Below, one piece after another: positions 35,923 through 48,000 of a DNA stretch of 60,947 nucleotides. The first letter of the stretch is position 1; each line of letters opens with the position of its first letter. The translations under genes were made by a program, and so were the position numbers. The notes below the pieces were generated by a model, which saw nothing but the letters and a program-made list of their open reading frames with translations, searched no databases and had not been told where the DNA came from. Source of the stretch: Zygnema circumcarinatum (taxonomy: Eukaryota; Streptophyta; Zygnematophyceae; Zygnematales; Zygnemataceae); NCBI GenBank assembly GCA_037447605.1, contig CM074811.1:12873-73819 (forward strand), in the 5' to 3' direction.

Positions 35923-38900
35923 ATGAGGACGAGAAGTTCTGCAGCTAAGCGCGCTGCCATGGACGACTCATCAGACGGGGAAGGACCTGCTGATGGAGGC
36001 CGGAACAAACGCCCAGCTTTGGCTAACATCAGCAACAATTCTGTCCAATGTTCTGCTGGCTGCTCCAGCATGAAGGTTAGCTGTCCGAAGCTGAGCGTTG
36101 CGAGAGAGGCCTGCATTTAAATGTCTGGGGGTCGATGGCACATGGATTTGCCAAGTTTGAATTCTGATTTAGTGTGCTTCTGAAAGACTGCAGAACACTT
36201 GAATCCGGTACTCAATTAAGGAAGAATCTGCCCTGAGTTACAAAATATTGACCTTTGGCAACATTTGCAGGCTGTCGGTTTGGCAGGCTGTTGAGCTAAC
36301 ACTATCGTGTTTGCTAAACAGGCTGCGGAAGAAGGCGTAGAATCGAAGGGTAAAGCTCGCGCAGGCCAAGCACGAATTACAACCAAGAAGGCTTCATGCA
36401 TGGGCACTGCAGCGGCAACTTGCACAGGTTCTGCTCAGGCAGAGTCTCACGCTGCACCGGCTGAGATGAATGAAGAGCAAGTGGAAGCCCTGCTGGAAGC
36501 TCGTACAGACGACCGAACCCTCCCAGGAGATTCTGCAGCAATTGCATCTCTTGAAAGAAGAACTGTATTGAATCTTCACATTTCGAGTGAACCATCATGT
36601 GAACCAGCAGGTAAAGCTGTTTCTCTTATGCATGTAAGCTGTATTGCAGCTCTTTTGTTTGGACCTGATGTGCTGCTTGTGTGACACGCCACTTTGCAGT
36701 ATCAGCTAGTTATGCTTGACCATAAAAAAGACACTAAAAACTCTTGAGTGTGTATGCTTTCAGGAAATTCCTGTGAAGCAGGAAATGGAAGCATGGAGCC
36801 TGAACGAAAGGCATGGACTTGTTCTTTGGGATATACCTCTATCGACAACAATCCCAAAGATCCTCAGATGTGCAGCATATATGCTGCTGACATTTACCAA
36901 CACCTGCGACTTGCAGAGGTTGGTGAACTTGCATTACCAGCAGACTCTGCAGAGCTTTATGATGTTCTTTGATGTAGGTGTCCGTCTGTATTTTTGCGTC
37001 CTCGGAAAGGCAGTATATTGAGTGGTTGCCTTGTCGTATTCGGAATGGCCTTTACCTAGTAGGTTAATCTTGAGCCGTCCATGTTTTGCCTAGATTACAC
37101 ACTTGTAAGTCTCTTCTTCTACCCATACCTTTACTTGGATGACCTGACGAGTGATACATGTTTGATTGTACAGTTGCGACGAAGGCCTAAAACGAATTTC
37201 ATTGAAACAGTACAAGAGGATGTAACAGCCAATATGCGAGGGATTCTTGTCGACTGGCTAGTGGAGGTGAGGTGCTTGTCTGGCAAGGGCACAGATGTTG
37301 GACTTGGTGTCCTCTTCACTATGTTATGGACAATTTGGCTGTGTCCGTGTCGGGTTCCACTTTGAGTACACAAAACACCAACTGACTACAACTTGTTTGC
37401 TCTTTCAGGTTGCTGAGGAGTACAAGCTTGTTCCTGATACACTTTATTTGACGTGCTCGTACATTGATCGTTATTTATCCGGCAATGCTGTCACTCGGAG
37501 CCGGCTGCAGCTTTTGGGAGTATCCTGCATGCTCATTGCAGCGTGAGTGTTGGCTATTGTCTCGCTGGACCTTATCCATGTCCTCTTCCTTTTGCTGGAG
37601 AATAGCAAGGTCCTGAAAGGATTGAGATAATTTGAGGGCTTGTATACTCAAAGTTGGTTTTTGCAGCTTCAACGAGTCTGAAAACATTGGATTGGATCTT
37701 TGCTGCTGCAGCAAGTACGAGGAGATATATGCACCGCAGGTTGAGGAATTCTGCTACATCACAGACAACACTTATCGACGAGATGAGGTAAGCTGCCACA
37801 AGCAGAGGTTAAGCTGGCTTGCAGATTTTGCAGATTAGAAGTGTACGACGAACATACTGCCTTTCCATGTAATGCTCTACAGGTACTTAATCCTCTCTAA
37901 CTTATTTGTTGCAGGTGTTAGACATGGAGAAGAAGGTGTTGAATGACCTTCGCTTTGAGCTTAGTACGCCTACCACAAAAAGTTTCCTGAGAAGATTTAT
38001 TCGAGCTGCGCAAGTGAGTTTGGAGGTAAGTTAATCTGTACGATCCTTCACAAATCATAGATGGTTAGAAGTATGTGTCAACTCCCACGAATTCTTTTTT
38101 TGCTGGCGCGGTACCTTGTTGCTTGTGCACCGTGTCCATTGCTGGCATTGTCAGAGAGATTCAGACCACTAAGTTTTTTCTTGAAAGCGCGTGTTCCACC
38201 CTAGGAAACTGAGACTCAATTTTGTGCTCATGTTTGCAGGCTCCATCTTTGAAACTTGAGTTTCTTGGAAACTACCTTGCAGAACTGACTCTTGTTGATT
38301 ATTCTTTTCTGGGATATCTGCCGTCGATGGTGGCTGCCTCTGCTGTTTTTTTGGCAAAACTCACGATTGATCCTCATAAACAACCATGGGTAAGCTCCCT
38401 CCAGAGTCCGCTTGCGCATTGTGTATGAGCCATTGCGCAAATAGCTGGCCGTCGACTCTGTTTGGGAGCGTGAGGATATTTCATGAATTTTCGTGCGCTA
38501 CTTGCAAATTCCCTGCGAGGCTTCAGTTTTACATGATGTTTTTTAGGCACTGACCAGAAGTTTCCTCTGCTGCAGACTCCCACACTACAACACTATACCG
38601 GCTATCGCCCCGAGCAGATCAAACAATGTGTCTTAAACTTGCATTCACTCCATTCCAACCACGCAGGAACTTTGCCTGCCATTCGGGAAAAATACAGTCA
38701 AAGCAAGGTAAAACTTGGCGCGTCTTTTTCTGCAGGCAGCTTGAACTTGTTGATTGCATGCCTGCAGATGCTTGAAGTGTATGTGGCTTTTGAACGTATT
38801 GGGAGCAGCAAGTCTCCTTTTAGAGCATGATGATACTGCTCGTTCCTGACACAGTCTACTGGGTTTCTGCTTTGCAGTTCAAATCAGTCGCTTCGTTGCC

Positions 38901-38946
38901 TCCCTCTCCTACTGTCCCGCTTCAGTTTTTTGAAGACGTTCGGTAG
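35923..38946 (+). CDS. A-type cyclin
   Basis: Ten exons: 35923-36075, 36322-36610, 36764-36918, 37174-37266, 37409-37542, 37712-37787, 37915-38025, 38240-38389, 38576-38707 and 38878-38946. All have GT-AG junctions in phase; 453 residues. The N-terminus has KRPALANISNN, the usual start of plant A- and B-type cyclins. The first cyclin fold begins near residue 175; MRGILVDWLVE (220-230) followed by VAEEYKLVPDTLYL is the A-type cyclin-box signature. The C-terminal cyclin fold includes LVDYSFLGYLPSMVAASAVF. It should activate a cyclin-dependent kinase in S to M phase. No canonical RxxLxxIxN destruction box is obvious; an N-terminal degron cannot be ruled out. A 5' untranslated intron may end at the CAG just before the ATG. 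Confidence 0.95.
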
Positions 38947-41469
38947 GTGGTCTTGTGCAGGTAGAAAAGTTTTGAGGCTATGAAACAGGAAGTGCAGTTG
39001 TCATTATTGTCCACCGCGGCTCTGTATAGATGTATAGCGGGAAGGATGGCTTTCAGGCACGCTGCCACTGGCGCACATGGCAGTGTGGCGGCGCCCACCA
39101 GCAGAGGTCTGCGTCTGTGAACGCTCGGGCAGAGGCAGATGTAGAATTCCGTTAGCTCTTTGTCGGTAAAATAATGTGGAGTCGGCTCGGCAGAGGCTGC
39201 CAAGCGCTGTCCGTCGGGGATGGTGGGGCCGGGAACGGCGGTGCGGTCTTCTGGAGGCGGAGACTGGCGCTCCTTCCATCGTCGCTCTTGTTCAATTTAT
39301 GTCTTGTCCTGTAACCAGCGAGCGCAAGCTTTTGGTTAGAACCACTCGTTGTCTTATTGTGCCTTATCAAAATTTCATTTTATGAAACGTCTCGCAGCCG
39401 GCACATGTTTCCTCGGGTCGCGCATGGTTCCATGCAAGTGCGGGACGCGTGCAGGGCAGTGCCGGTCGGCCAGTGCGCCGTGCCTCGACTCGTCACTGCA
39501 GGAAGGAAAGCCACAGGACACGGGTGAACCGCGGCTTTCGCGACAGGTCACGTTGCAGTCAGGGATGATCCTCGTTTGCTTGAAGGATATCACTGTCACT
39601 CAAACGGGTTAATTTTGCTAAACAAGTGATTATCCGATTATCGTATTCAGCCTCGAATAACGGTCTAGTACGCAATGGTTATTGGAAAGAATCACGGTAT
39701 TAAGATTCTCGTGCTTGAAGGCAAGCTGCTGCAGCAGCGGCTGACTGCCAGAGAGCGAGACGTTCCTCAGAGCCTTAGTCGCCCCATAGTCCCGTCCACG
39801 AGCGACCAGTAGCAGACCGCAAAGCAGCGTCAGAAATTCTGGGGCTTGTTACAACTTGGGGTAGAAACTCATGGCAGCAGAAGCCCGGGGGGCAGGACTG
39901 TCACAGCCGGCAAGCTGACATGCATGACACACCTCGGCTGGCAGGCCAATCGGCCACACTGGCCCTTCTCCTGCATCATGGAGGTCGATTGCAGTCACGG
40001 CATGCACTCTGCGCTACTCTTTACTCTTGTTTAATTTATCTGGTTGAGGCGCTCCTGAGAGTGGGAATGCCGCATTTCTGTTTGCTACCGCGTTCGTACT
40101 TGCGACGTGCAGATGCTTTTCTAGAAGAGCAGTTGCAAGAGCACGATACCATCTGCAGGTCGGGTCAACTCCGCAAATTCCATGTTCAGAAAAGCGAAGA
40201 GTTATTGGTGACTCTCCAAATGCAACTGCCATCCTCGGCCTCCAAAACAGCAGTGGCTTTCCACTTTTCTTTACTTTCTGGTCACCCCTTATGCGCAGCC
40301 CGGCTTGGATGTCCGGCAACATCCACAAATCACTATCGTACGATGCAGTGGGCAGCAGAGGATGCCTCACAAGCATCGGCGGACACGGCAGGGGAGCAAT
40401 GAGAGCACGACAAACGGCGGCCCTTGTAGCCCTGCCCTACGTTGCCCAGCGCAGCCGTCTGTTGGCCCTCGGCAATGGTTGGGCGGAGGAGGCGGGCGAG
40501 TGAGAAAACGAGGTTGAGCAGCAGGTGGGAGAAGCGCGTCCAGCACGGGACCAGGGCGAAGAAGGGCCCTGCGGGGGGAAGGAAGGTGGAGGGCGGAGGT
40601 GGAACAAGGATGGATCCCGGGAGGAAAGAAGGAGTGTCGAAGAAGGAAGAGGGAGGGGTGGAGGAAACAGGTGAACGAGGGACGAGAGAAGGAAGCAGCC
40701 CTCAAAAGGATTACAGCTGCCGCGTTGACGAGGAGGGCAGCGGCTCAGGCGGCGCAGCGGCGTGCGGCAGAGAGCACCCCCGTGCTGTCATGCGATTCCT
40801 TTCAGTAAAAAAAACCAAAACTTCCGTAGTGCTACAAGGATGCAAGGCAGATGAGTGTGTAGCTTCAGCCTACAGAAAAGAAAAGGTTCAGAGCACTCCA
40901 GTAGTCGCAGCAAAGGATATGGTGCAAGGCACTTGTTTGCCTTTGTCCCACACCGGGTCCACCTCCGCCCATTTCAGCTTCTGAACAACCCCCAATCGAT
41001 GATGCGGAAACTTGCAAGGAAAGCACTGAACACTTCACGGGCTGGAAGGCAGCCGGCCGCAGAAGCTGGAACGGTTTCTCCATAATCCAGCGTCTCTGCC
41101 AACAGGCTGTTGCGGCTGCAACAACTCTCCCACCCCCCCAAGGAAGCAAGGGTCGGAGGTTTCAAACGTTCCACCCTCATGCCAGATTCAGCTTCCTCTA
41201 ATAACAAAACCCATTTGCATACAGTGACCAAAAAACATCTCGAGTTTTGTTGCGGTTGATCTCCCTTTGGCTTGCTGATCCCCAGTTGTGCGAAGGGAGA
41301 CATCAGATTCAAGCGAATTCGATATCCTGCATGCAGAAGGATAGTAAAGTACTTCTGCTCCTCGAAGTTTTCTTGCGGAAGCTCCAATTCATTCAATATG
41401 CTTTTGGTCGTTTTGCAATATGGGCTATGGGGTGTCCCATCGATAATTTAGGGTTGACTTCGGTTTACT
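38947..41469. other. No recognised gene
   Basis: It lies between the stops of cyclin A (+) and MOG1 (-). Moderately long frames exist (39920-40402 plus, 160 codons; 40974-41396 minus, 140 codons), but none has a recognisable domain or consistent splice chain. 40400-40780 is purine-rich on the plus strand. Both ends probably hold 3' untranslated sequence. Confidence 0.5.
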
Positions 41470-43208
41470 TCACCTTATAAAAAGAGGCTCATTCAACGTG
41501 ATGAGGACATCCGTACGGACATTCTGTAAGCGGATATTCCCAATATAGCACTGCACACGCAAAAGAGAACATGAATCAGCACAATGCAATGATTGACAGC
41601 GTACATAGTAGAAATCTGACGCAAGAACGTTGCATACTTGAAGTGAATCTCACCCGAATTATGTTCCGTGCATCGACGCCCTGCCGACCAACCGCCACAG
41701 CCTGGAATGGGGCAAACAGATGGATCCCAGTTCGAGCAGCTCAGAGTGATGCATTCCGCAAGAACACAGAAGGAGAAGATCGACTTGGCGCATGGCTTGG
41801 TGCACAAGAAGAGATCAGCAACTGCACTTAAGGCTGCCTACCATCTTCCCGATAGCCATATTCTTGGTCGCGGTAGCATCCACATGGGGCACATCTTGCA
41901 GCGAAAGAGGTGACATTGTTTCAAGCACCTGCATGCAGGTCTGTCATCATCGGGTGCTGACGAAAATTCTAATGACATTTCTATGGTGAGTGTGGGATGC
42001 GCTCTAAAGGTTCGACTGGAAAGCAACTGGCTTCTAAGAGTGGAAGATTGCGAAACTGAAGACTGCTCAATTCGTCAAAATGGTTTGTCGAAACAGGTGC
42101 AACATGTGCATTACTGTTGCAGAGGTTTCACAGCTAAATTGGCCATTGTCAGCAAGGTATTTGGAAATCCTGAGTCATCGCGTGAAATCAAAAGCAAAAG
42201 GATAACGTTGCCACTTGATTAAACAGATGGAACCGCTATGGTTAATAAATCTCGTTTTCTGTTTATCCTGGTCAAATTTGTCACTAAAAAAAATAGGTAC
42301 TGATTTAGCCAAGCAGCTCAGAGCGCTAGGGGTTCATGATAGCAGACACTGCACTTTGGGTGTAGGATAAAGGCGAGCTGAATGTTTAAAAATTTTAGAG
42401 TTGGTCATTAAACAGTTTTAATCCTTTTCTAGATACCATGAACACGAGAGACAAGTTTAAATTTCCAAGTCAAGCCCTGTTTCACTCGCAATTGCAACAG
42501 TTATTCACACAAAATAGCTTACAGTTGACGGATCAGCATCCTGCTCTCTGGCTAGATTGTGAAAAAACCACAGCGCGCTCTCATGATCGGCGACGTCCTC
42601 CTTCAACTCCAGAAGCTCCACAATAAGACTTTCACCCCGCGCAAAGTCACAAAACGCTTCCTGCAAACACCCTCATGCGCATGTCAGAGAAGGTATTTTG
42701 GTACCCGTGTTGAGCCGTCGGAGTTAAACCAGCGAGATTGAGCACGAGGCATGCTGGCGCTCACGGAGTCAAAAACGAAGGACCAGCGCACAAACAGTCC
42801 GTCGTGGTAGCATGCATGACTCCAGCAATGACTAAGTTCCACTCTTGACTCGGCGCGCCTGCCATCGCACAGTTCGCACTCAAGCCTCACCTGATTGTCC
42901 GGCACCTCCCGCATATCGGCTACGTCCTGTTCCCCGAGAAAGCCGCGCGCTCATGAGCATGACGAGTTTCAACTGCAAGCCTCTGAATCACTTCCTGAAA
43001 GCGCACTGCAGTGCTCACAAACTGCAAGGGCTCTAGAATGAGCGCACAAACAGCGCGAGGAGCTGCCGACCGAGGCGCAGGGCGGGCGGGAAAGGCGGAG
43101 CACCTGGAAGCGGGCGGGCAGTGCAGCCTCCATGGCGCCTCCGAAGAGCGGCCGCGGCAGCACGGGATCGCCAGCCCCCATCTGCGTGTGCGCCTCCGCC
43201 TCCGCCAT
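41470..43208 (-). CDS. MOG1 / RANGRF, Ran GTPase-binding protein
   Basis: Six exons in phase: 43104-43208, 42891-42926, 42523-42660, 41842-41928, 41654-41701 and 41470-41550; 164 residues, against about 185 in human. Diagnostic blocks in order are RPLFGGAMEAALPARFQ, DVADMREVPDNQ, EAFCDFARGESLIVELLELK, VLETMSPLSLQDVPHV, AVAVGRQGVDARNIIR and IRLQNVRTDVLITLNEP. This is the MOG1/PsbP-like single-domain fold that releases GTP from Ran and supports nuclear protein import. The 36-nt second exon is real: both flanks are GT-AG and it supplies the conserved PDNQ motif. The start at 43208 is the first ATG of the frame. A telo-box lies 85 bp upstream. Confidence 0.95.
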
Positions 43209-43257
43209 GGCTGCCCCCCGCTCCTCCCTCCCTCCCTCCCGCGAGGCCCTGCCGCCT

Positions 43258-43285
43258 GCCAGCGCCAGCGCCAGCGCCAGCGCCA
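43258..43285. repeat. (CAGCGC)n hexanucleotide repeat
   Basis: Four to five AGCGCC units lie about 50 bp upstream of the MOG1 start codon. Confidence 0.85.
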
Positions 43286-43292
43286 GTCACTG

Positions 43293-43302
43293 AAACCCTA
43301 AA
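43293..43302. promoter_or_regulatory. Telo-box (AAACCCTAAA)
   Basis: AAACCCTAAA matches the plant telo-box found in promoters of growth and translation genes. It lies 85 bp upstream of the MOG1 ATG. A 10-bp match alone is weak. Confidence 0.3.
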
Positions 43303-43452
43303 TCCCCAAAAAGCCTGAAAACCTCAAATCCCCGGACGACCCTCAAACCCCCTCCCCTCCCCAGCACAACGCACACATCCTTCGCAACCCAGATCTCGCC
43401 ATAAATATTTTCGGGGTCTGACGGAAATTCAAACGGAGCGAGATCCGCTTAC

Positions 43453-43685
43453 ATGCTGGAGGAGGTCCCTGAGCGTTTCGTAAATGTCGAGCAGCACGAA
43501 GAGTTTTTCGAGCGACTTCTTGCTCCGCGCGATGGCCTGCCCGAAGCTGAAAAGCAGCGCCGCGCCGCCGTCCGCGAGGTCCGCGAAGAAGCGCTCGCGG
43601 AGGGGGTCGAGCCCCGCCAGGACCGCGTCGCAGAGCTGCTTCTCGCTCACGAACAGGACCAGAATTTGCGCCCGGTGGGGAGAGA
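43453..43685 (-). pseudogene. Exo70-like exocyst subunit, orphan exon
   Basis: The frame ILVLFVSEKQLCDAVLAGL, continuing to LLFSFGQAIARSKK and EKLFVLLDIYETLRDLLQ, matches the middle of plant EXO70A proteins very closely. EXO70 tethers secretory vesicles to the plasma membrane. The 3' edge has a donor (CAT|GTAAGC, 43452). Upstream is a long C/T run but no AG before the coding start. No other Exo70 exon is visible: MOG1 begins 245 bp downstream, and nothing matching the N-terminus occurs upstream. It is either a gene fragment or the sign of a rearranged or misassembled locus. Confidence 0.6.
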
Positions 43686-45037
43686 GGGGGAGGAGAGAGG
43701 GGGGGGGGGGAGGAGGGGAGAGGGGGGGTACACGTGACGGCCCGGTGCGCGTGGGGGGACGTCTGCGCTCTCTAGGGCAGGCTGCCAACCGTTGAACTTC
43801 TCCATTGGTTGTGCCAAATGCACTTACATGCATGGCTCAAACACTAATTCAGTTTGTCATGTTTGGTCCACGCGTTAGGTTTTCATGTTTGTGAGAGCGA
43901 GCGTCGCGGATGGTTGGTTCACTGTGAATGGCGATTCCGTCAGCGAATGTTTGTCAAGTACTGTATGTATGGTTCGATTGAGGGGCGAGCATCATCCCTT
44001 GAGGGCACTACAGACCCTCATTCGAATATAGTTCAGGTGGGATCAAATGCAAACTCGACGGTAACACCATTTTCATTTTCTCCCCTTTAGGAATTCCATA
44101 AGTAGTTCCCCGGCCTCCCAGAGAACCAATGAATCTTTGGAACCAATGGTTGCTAACCATTGCCGTCGGACCTAATCAACCATTGGCATCCAATGGTTGT
44201 CCAGTGGTCCGCCAGCGGCCGCAGCGCGCACGCCGAAGTCGGCAAAAGTTGAACGAGGAACTCGGCCCATGAGAGACGCGAGCCGCAGGCAGACCGCCGC
44301 GGAACCGCACGTTTCTGCCATTGCCTGCCTCCCTCCCTGCTCACGAAATTGAAGAAATTGTGGATCCTACGAGGCGAGACGAGGCGAGGCGACTTGGACG
44401 AGTAGTGCCCATGTTGAAGGCGAGCCATCCTCCTTGACAGGATAGGCAGCGGCGGTAAACTTCGATAAGAGGCTCCCCATTTACAGACTCTATGTCTGAA
44501 CGAGAACTCGGAGCCGCGTTTGCTCCGAGTCCGGACAGAGTGCGCGAGCTCCCTACTTCCCCTCTTCAGCGCCGCGCGGTGCTGTACACACCAGGGACAC
44601 ACTGCTCACATTCTGTCAAAGGATAAGGAAATTAATATTATTCAATTTTAAAGTTAAATCTTTACAAAGGCATCGACCTTACGCTACATTCACAACAGCG
44701 GAATACAGTGCCTAGAGCACCTATAAATGAACGAGAGAAGTATTTACACCTGCCGCGAGCATATACAGTATGCAGATCTCCCCCACCTACCAGGCCTTGG
44801 CAAAAAATGGAATGAAGGAAAAGTTGGACCTATCCGAAAGACGAAATTGAAGGACTCCTCGCCCCCCCGCAAACGCCGCATTCAGGCAGTTTGCAAACGG
44901 ATCGAGACGGCCTCAAGCTCGCAATCTGTGCAATCCGATACCTACAAACTGTTCGAACATGAACTGGACCGCTGCCTGCCTTCACTTCGCAACTGCACAT
45001 GCGCAGTTTGCGGGCGACAATGTCTCTTGTCGGACAC
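43686..45037. other. No recognised gene; CCAATGGTT cluster
   Basis: 43686-43735 is a long G-rich (plus strand) run. 44120-44205 holds several AACCATTGG / CCAATGGTT words in both orientations. The rest is AT-rich with short frames only. Confidence 0.5.
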
Positions 45038-46727
45038 TCAATCGCACACACTGCATTTGCAGATCGGACAAGCTTTCGAGTAACTCAGCAGCCATTCTTC
45101 GCCACAGTCTTTGTGCAGGGAGTGCTGGCAAGGAAGCTGCATGAGCACATCTCCCTCCACAAACTCGCCTTGACAGATCGAACACAACCTGCAAGAGGAC
45201 AGCGCATAAAGCCCACAACAAACAGTCACAAGGGTTTTCTACCCAATTGGGAGCGTATAGCACCCACAAGGTGTCCCGAATTATGATGGCTCGCCAGACT
45301 GGCAGCAGGGGAAGACTGCAGCTCACTCTTCCGATGCCGCGGCCTCCTCGTGCCCCGAGAAGGTCGCCAAAGCCATTCGCCGCACTGTTTCGGGCGACGC
45401 CACGACGCGCACATCCTCGAGGTTCACGAGGTTCTGCAGGGGCGGACCGGACAGGACAGGACAGGGGTCAGAAGAGTAGAAATCGCAAAAGAGGCCACTA
45501 GGCAGGACGAGGTCCAGGCACAGCGAAGAGGGTTGCAGTACGTCAGAACAAACTAGCGATACCTCATATGACATGTCAAGGCTGCTCGCAATTGACATCT
45601 CCGAGACATAGCTGCCAGCCATGGCCCCCGGTGCACTCTCCGCCAGGGACAAGGAGATGGCTGCATACACAACAAGAGAGCTGCTTGCGAGGTGAATTTT
45701 TCTGTCAAATTACTACCTTATAGGATTACCATTTGGCAGATAGACATGCAGACCCGTAGACATTTGTAACTAACACAAAGTTTCCAACACTAAAAAACGC
45801 GGAGGACCACCTTGGACAAACGATGGATGCATCAAAGAGACGATTGGCGACATCCTTGAAGCAAGTCCTGCGCAGGGCCCCTCCCCTCTCCCACAGACGC
45901 ACCAAGGGCCATGTCCAGGTCGGTCCCCTCGTAGGCCGGCGGCCTGTGGCAGCCCGGCGCGCTGTACCCCGCGAGGTAGTCCTCGACCTCCTCCTGCACC
46001 GCGCTGCGCCGCAACGCCCGCCGAGACCGCCGCCGCGTTGTCGGACTCGGACTCGGACTCGGCATCGGGAAGGCGTCCTCATCCTCTCCCAGAAACTCGC
46101 CCCACCTCTGCTGCTCAATCCGCCGCTGCTCTGCAGCTGCTCGCCGTCTCCGACCTATACACATGCGAGAACTTTACAGTCAACCTCAGACACAAAATCC
46201 CACAGAGCGGCAACCATCAAGCACGCCTACCTCTAAACCAATAGGTACACATCACTAGGGTCTCCTCGCACTAACTTCAACCGGCCGAAGCAGATCTCCC
46301 GTGGCTGAAAAAGTGACTCTCTTACTGCACACTTGCACACCGACCACAAGAGCAAAGTACGCAGCCCTACCTTTCCCAGCTGATCTGCTTCCAGTAGCTT
46401 GAGACTCCTGTCCTTGCGCGCCGTAGTTTGGAGCTGCACTCAGCCATAAGCAACACCACAGGTGGACACCCTCATGTCATAAGGTGCCACTGCAGTCCCA
46501 TTCATCCCACTTGAAAACTGTGAGTGTTTGATGAGACACATCGACTTCCAGGAAAGTGGTTACAACGTTTGAAAGAACGCTGCACTCAAAAGGGCTTAGA
46601 CTTGCAGTCCAAATATCATATAAAGCGAAGCGCACAAGGACAGGCGTTCCACGCCGCTAGCGGATAGGCCCACACCTGCGCCAAGAGGAGGCCCTGGAGC
46701 CAGCGCACTTGCCGGCGCGCTGCTCAT
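45038..46727 (-). CDS. RING-H2 finger protein, probable E3 ubiquitin ligase
   Basis: Six exons in phase: 46676-46727 (ATG 46727), 46371-46433, 45903-46154, 45563-45660, 45327-45433 and 45038-45188; 240 residues. Only the C-terminus is recognisable: ELCSICQGEFVEGD, LPCQHSLHKDC and KACPICK form a C3-H2-C3 RING-H2 finger (residues about 191-236), as in plant BIG BROTHER-type ligases. The N-terminal part is Arg/Ala/Ser-rich and disordered, with an EEVEDYLAGYSAPG stretch in exon 3 and no transmembrane segment. It should recruit an E2 and ubiquitinate an unknown target. The start exon is short and rests on phase agreement and a clean donor. Confidence 0.85.
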
Positions 46728-48000
46728 TGCGAGAGTTGGTTGCACACGGGGGGGAAGGGCTCCCGTCAAACGCGCAGAACCTGATTGCTGGAACGAGACA
46801 AGCAGACTTTCGGGTTACAGATAAACGGCGGCAGAAGACATGCAGGTGAGTGAAGAGCGTCAGACAATAGCAGGCAAGAGATTTTTCAGAGATAGGGGTG
46901 GTTGACGAGATATCGCATATTCTTATAAGGTAACGCTTTAGATCGTGGCAGCCAAAGAGCCCATGAACATCCTTTCACAAAAAGGTGTTGTACGAGTGGC
47001 ACGCTTCTCATGTAGTTTCGCAATAAAAAAATGAATATGCGGAACTCGCACAGGTGCGTCTCTCAGGCGCCATCTCAAACCCTCTACCCAACGACAGGCT
47101 GCACACAATAACTTCCGAGAAACTCCCCAACAAGTGCGAGATGACAACAAAATCACTCCAACACTAGAGCGGCATTTTTCCCGACATGTCCATCCGCACG
47201 GCCCCCTGGGTCAGGCAAAGAGAAAGGCGCTCACAAGCAACAAAAGTCGGTGTCGAAGCGGACGCGAGCAGTCCGCCCCGTCCGCTCTCGCTCTCGCGTC
47301 CCGAGGCCCACGCGGACGCGGGCAGCGACTGACCGAGCGATCGACCGGGCGGAGGAGAGGGAGAGGGGGAGGGGAAGGAGGAGAGGGGAAGGGCCTCCAC
47401 GCAGGTTCGAACTGCGCTGATCCGCGCTCCGCTCCGCCCCGCTCTGCCGCCTGGCGGGACGGGAAGGGAAGGGAGCCTGCGGCCCGCGTTGACGGGGCGG
47501 GGCGGGGCGGGGCGGGGCGGGCGGGCGATGTGTGGCCACGCGCCGGCGAGGACGAGCGAGCGAGCGAGCGAGGGCTGAATGATGCCGCGCCGAGCATCGC
47601 GCATCGCATCCCGCCGGGACCCACCCAGCCCGTCCGCCAGCCCGTCCGCCAGCCGTCCTCGCCCGTCTGTTTGGAGTCTGGCCGCCGCGTGGCCTATTTT
47701 CCCTCCCTGCGGCTGCGGCGCAGCGCGCGCTGGCGGGAGGGCGGGCGGCAGCGCGGCAGGTGCCGTACCGTACGGTTGCCGTAGGTCCGGTTCGGTCCGA
47801 GCGGCCGGGCCCTCGGCGCAGTACCGCACCGTACGGTCTGTTGGTGCGCGCCGTCGGCTGTGCCGGGCTGAGGTACTGTACGGTAAGGGACGGTACGCTA
47901 CGTACGGCCGAGAGAGCGCGCGCGAGGACGAAGGGAAGGGAGCGGGGAATGAAACCGGAAGGGAGGGAGGAAGGGAGGAAGGGAGGAAGGGAGGAAGGGC
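46728..48000. promoter_or_regulatory. Divergent region between the RING-H2 and DUF1279 genes, TACGG island
   Basis: Very GC-rich from 47250. (GGGGC)n occurs at 47495-47520 and GAGC repeats at 47557-47572. 47760-47910 holds many GTACGG / CCGTAC words. GGAAGGGA repeats (47965-47998) end at the DUF1279 start codon. The long minus-strand frame across this region is low-complexity. Confidence 0.5.

Noticed and set aside
39920-40402. Plus-strand frame of 160 codons between cyclin A and MOG1
   Set aside because: No recognisable motif, no supporting splice partners, and comparable frames exist on the other strand.
41470-43685. Reading the MOG1 exons and the Exo70 exon as one Exo70 gene
   Set aside because: The 41470-43208 exons splice in phase into a complete MOG1 protein and match no Exo70 sequence beyond that one exon.
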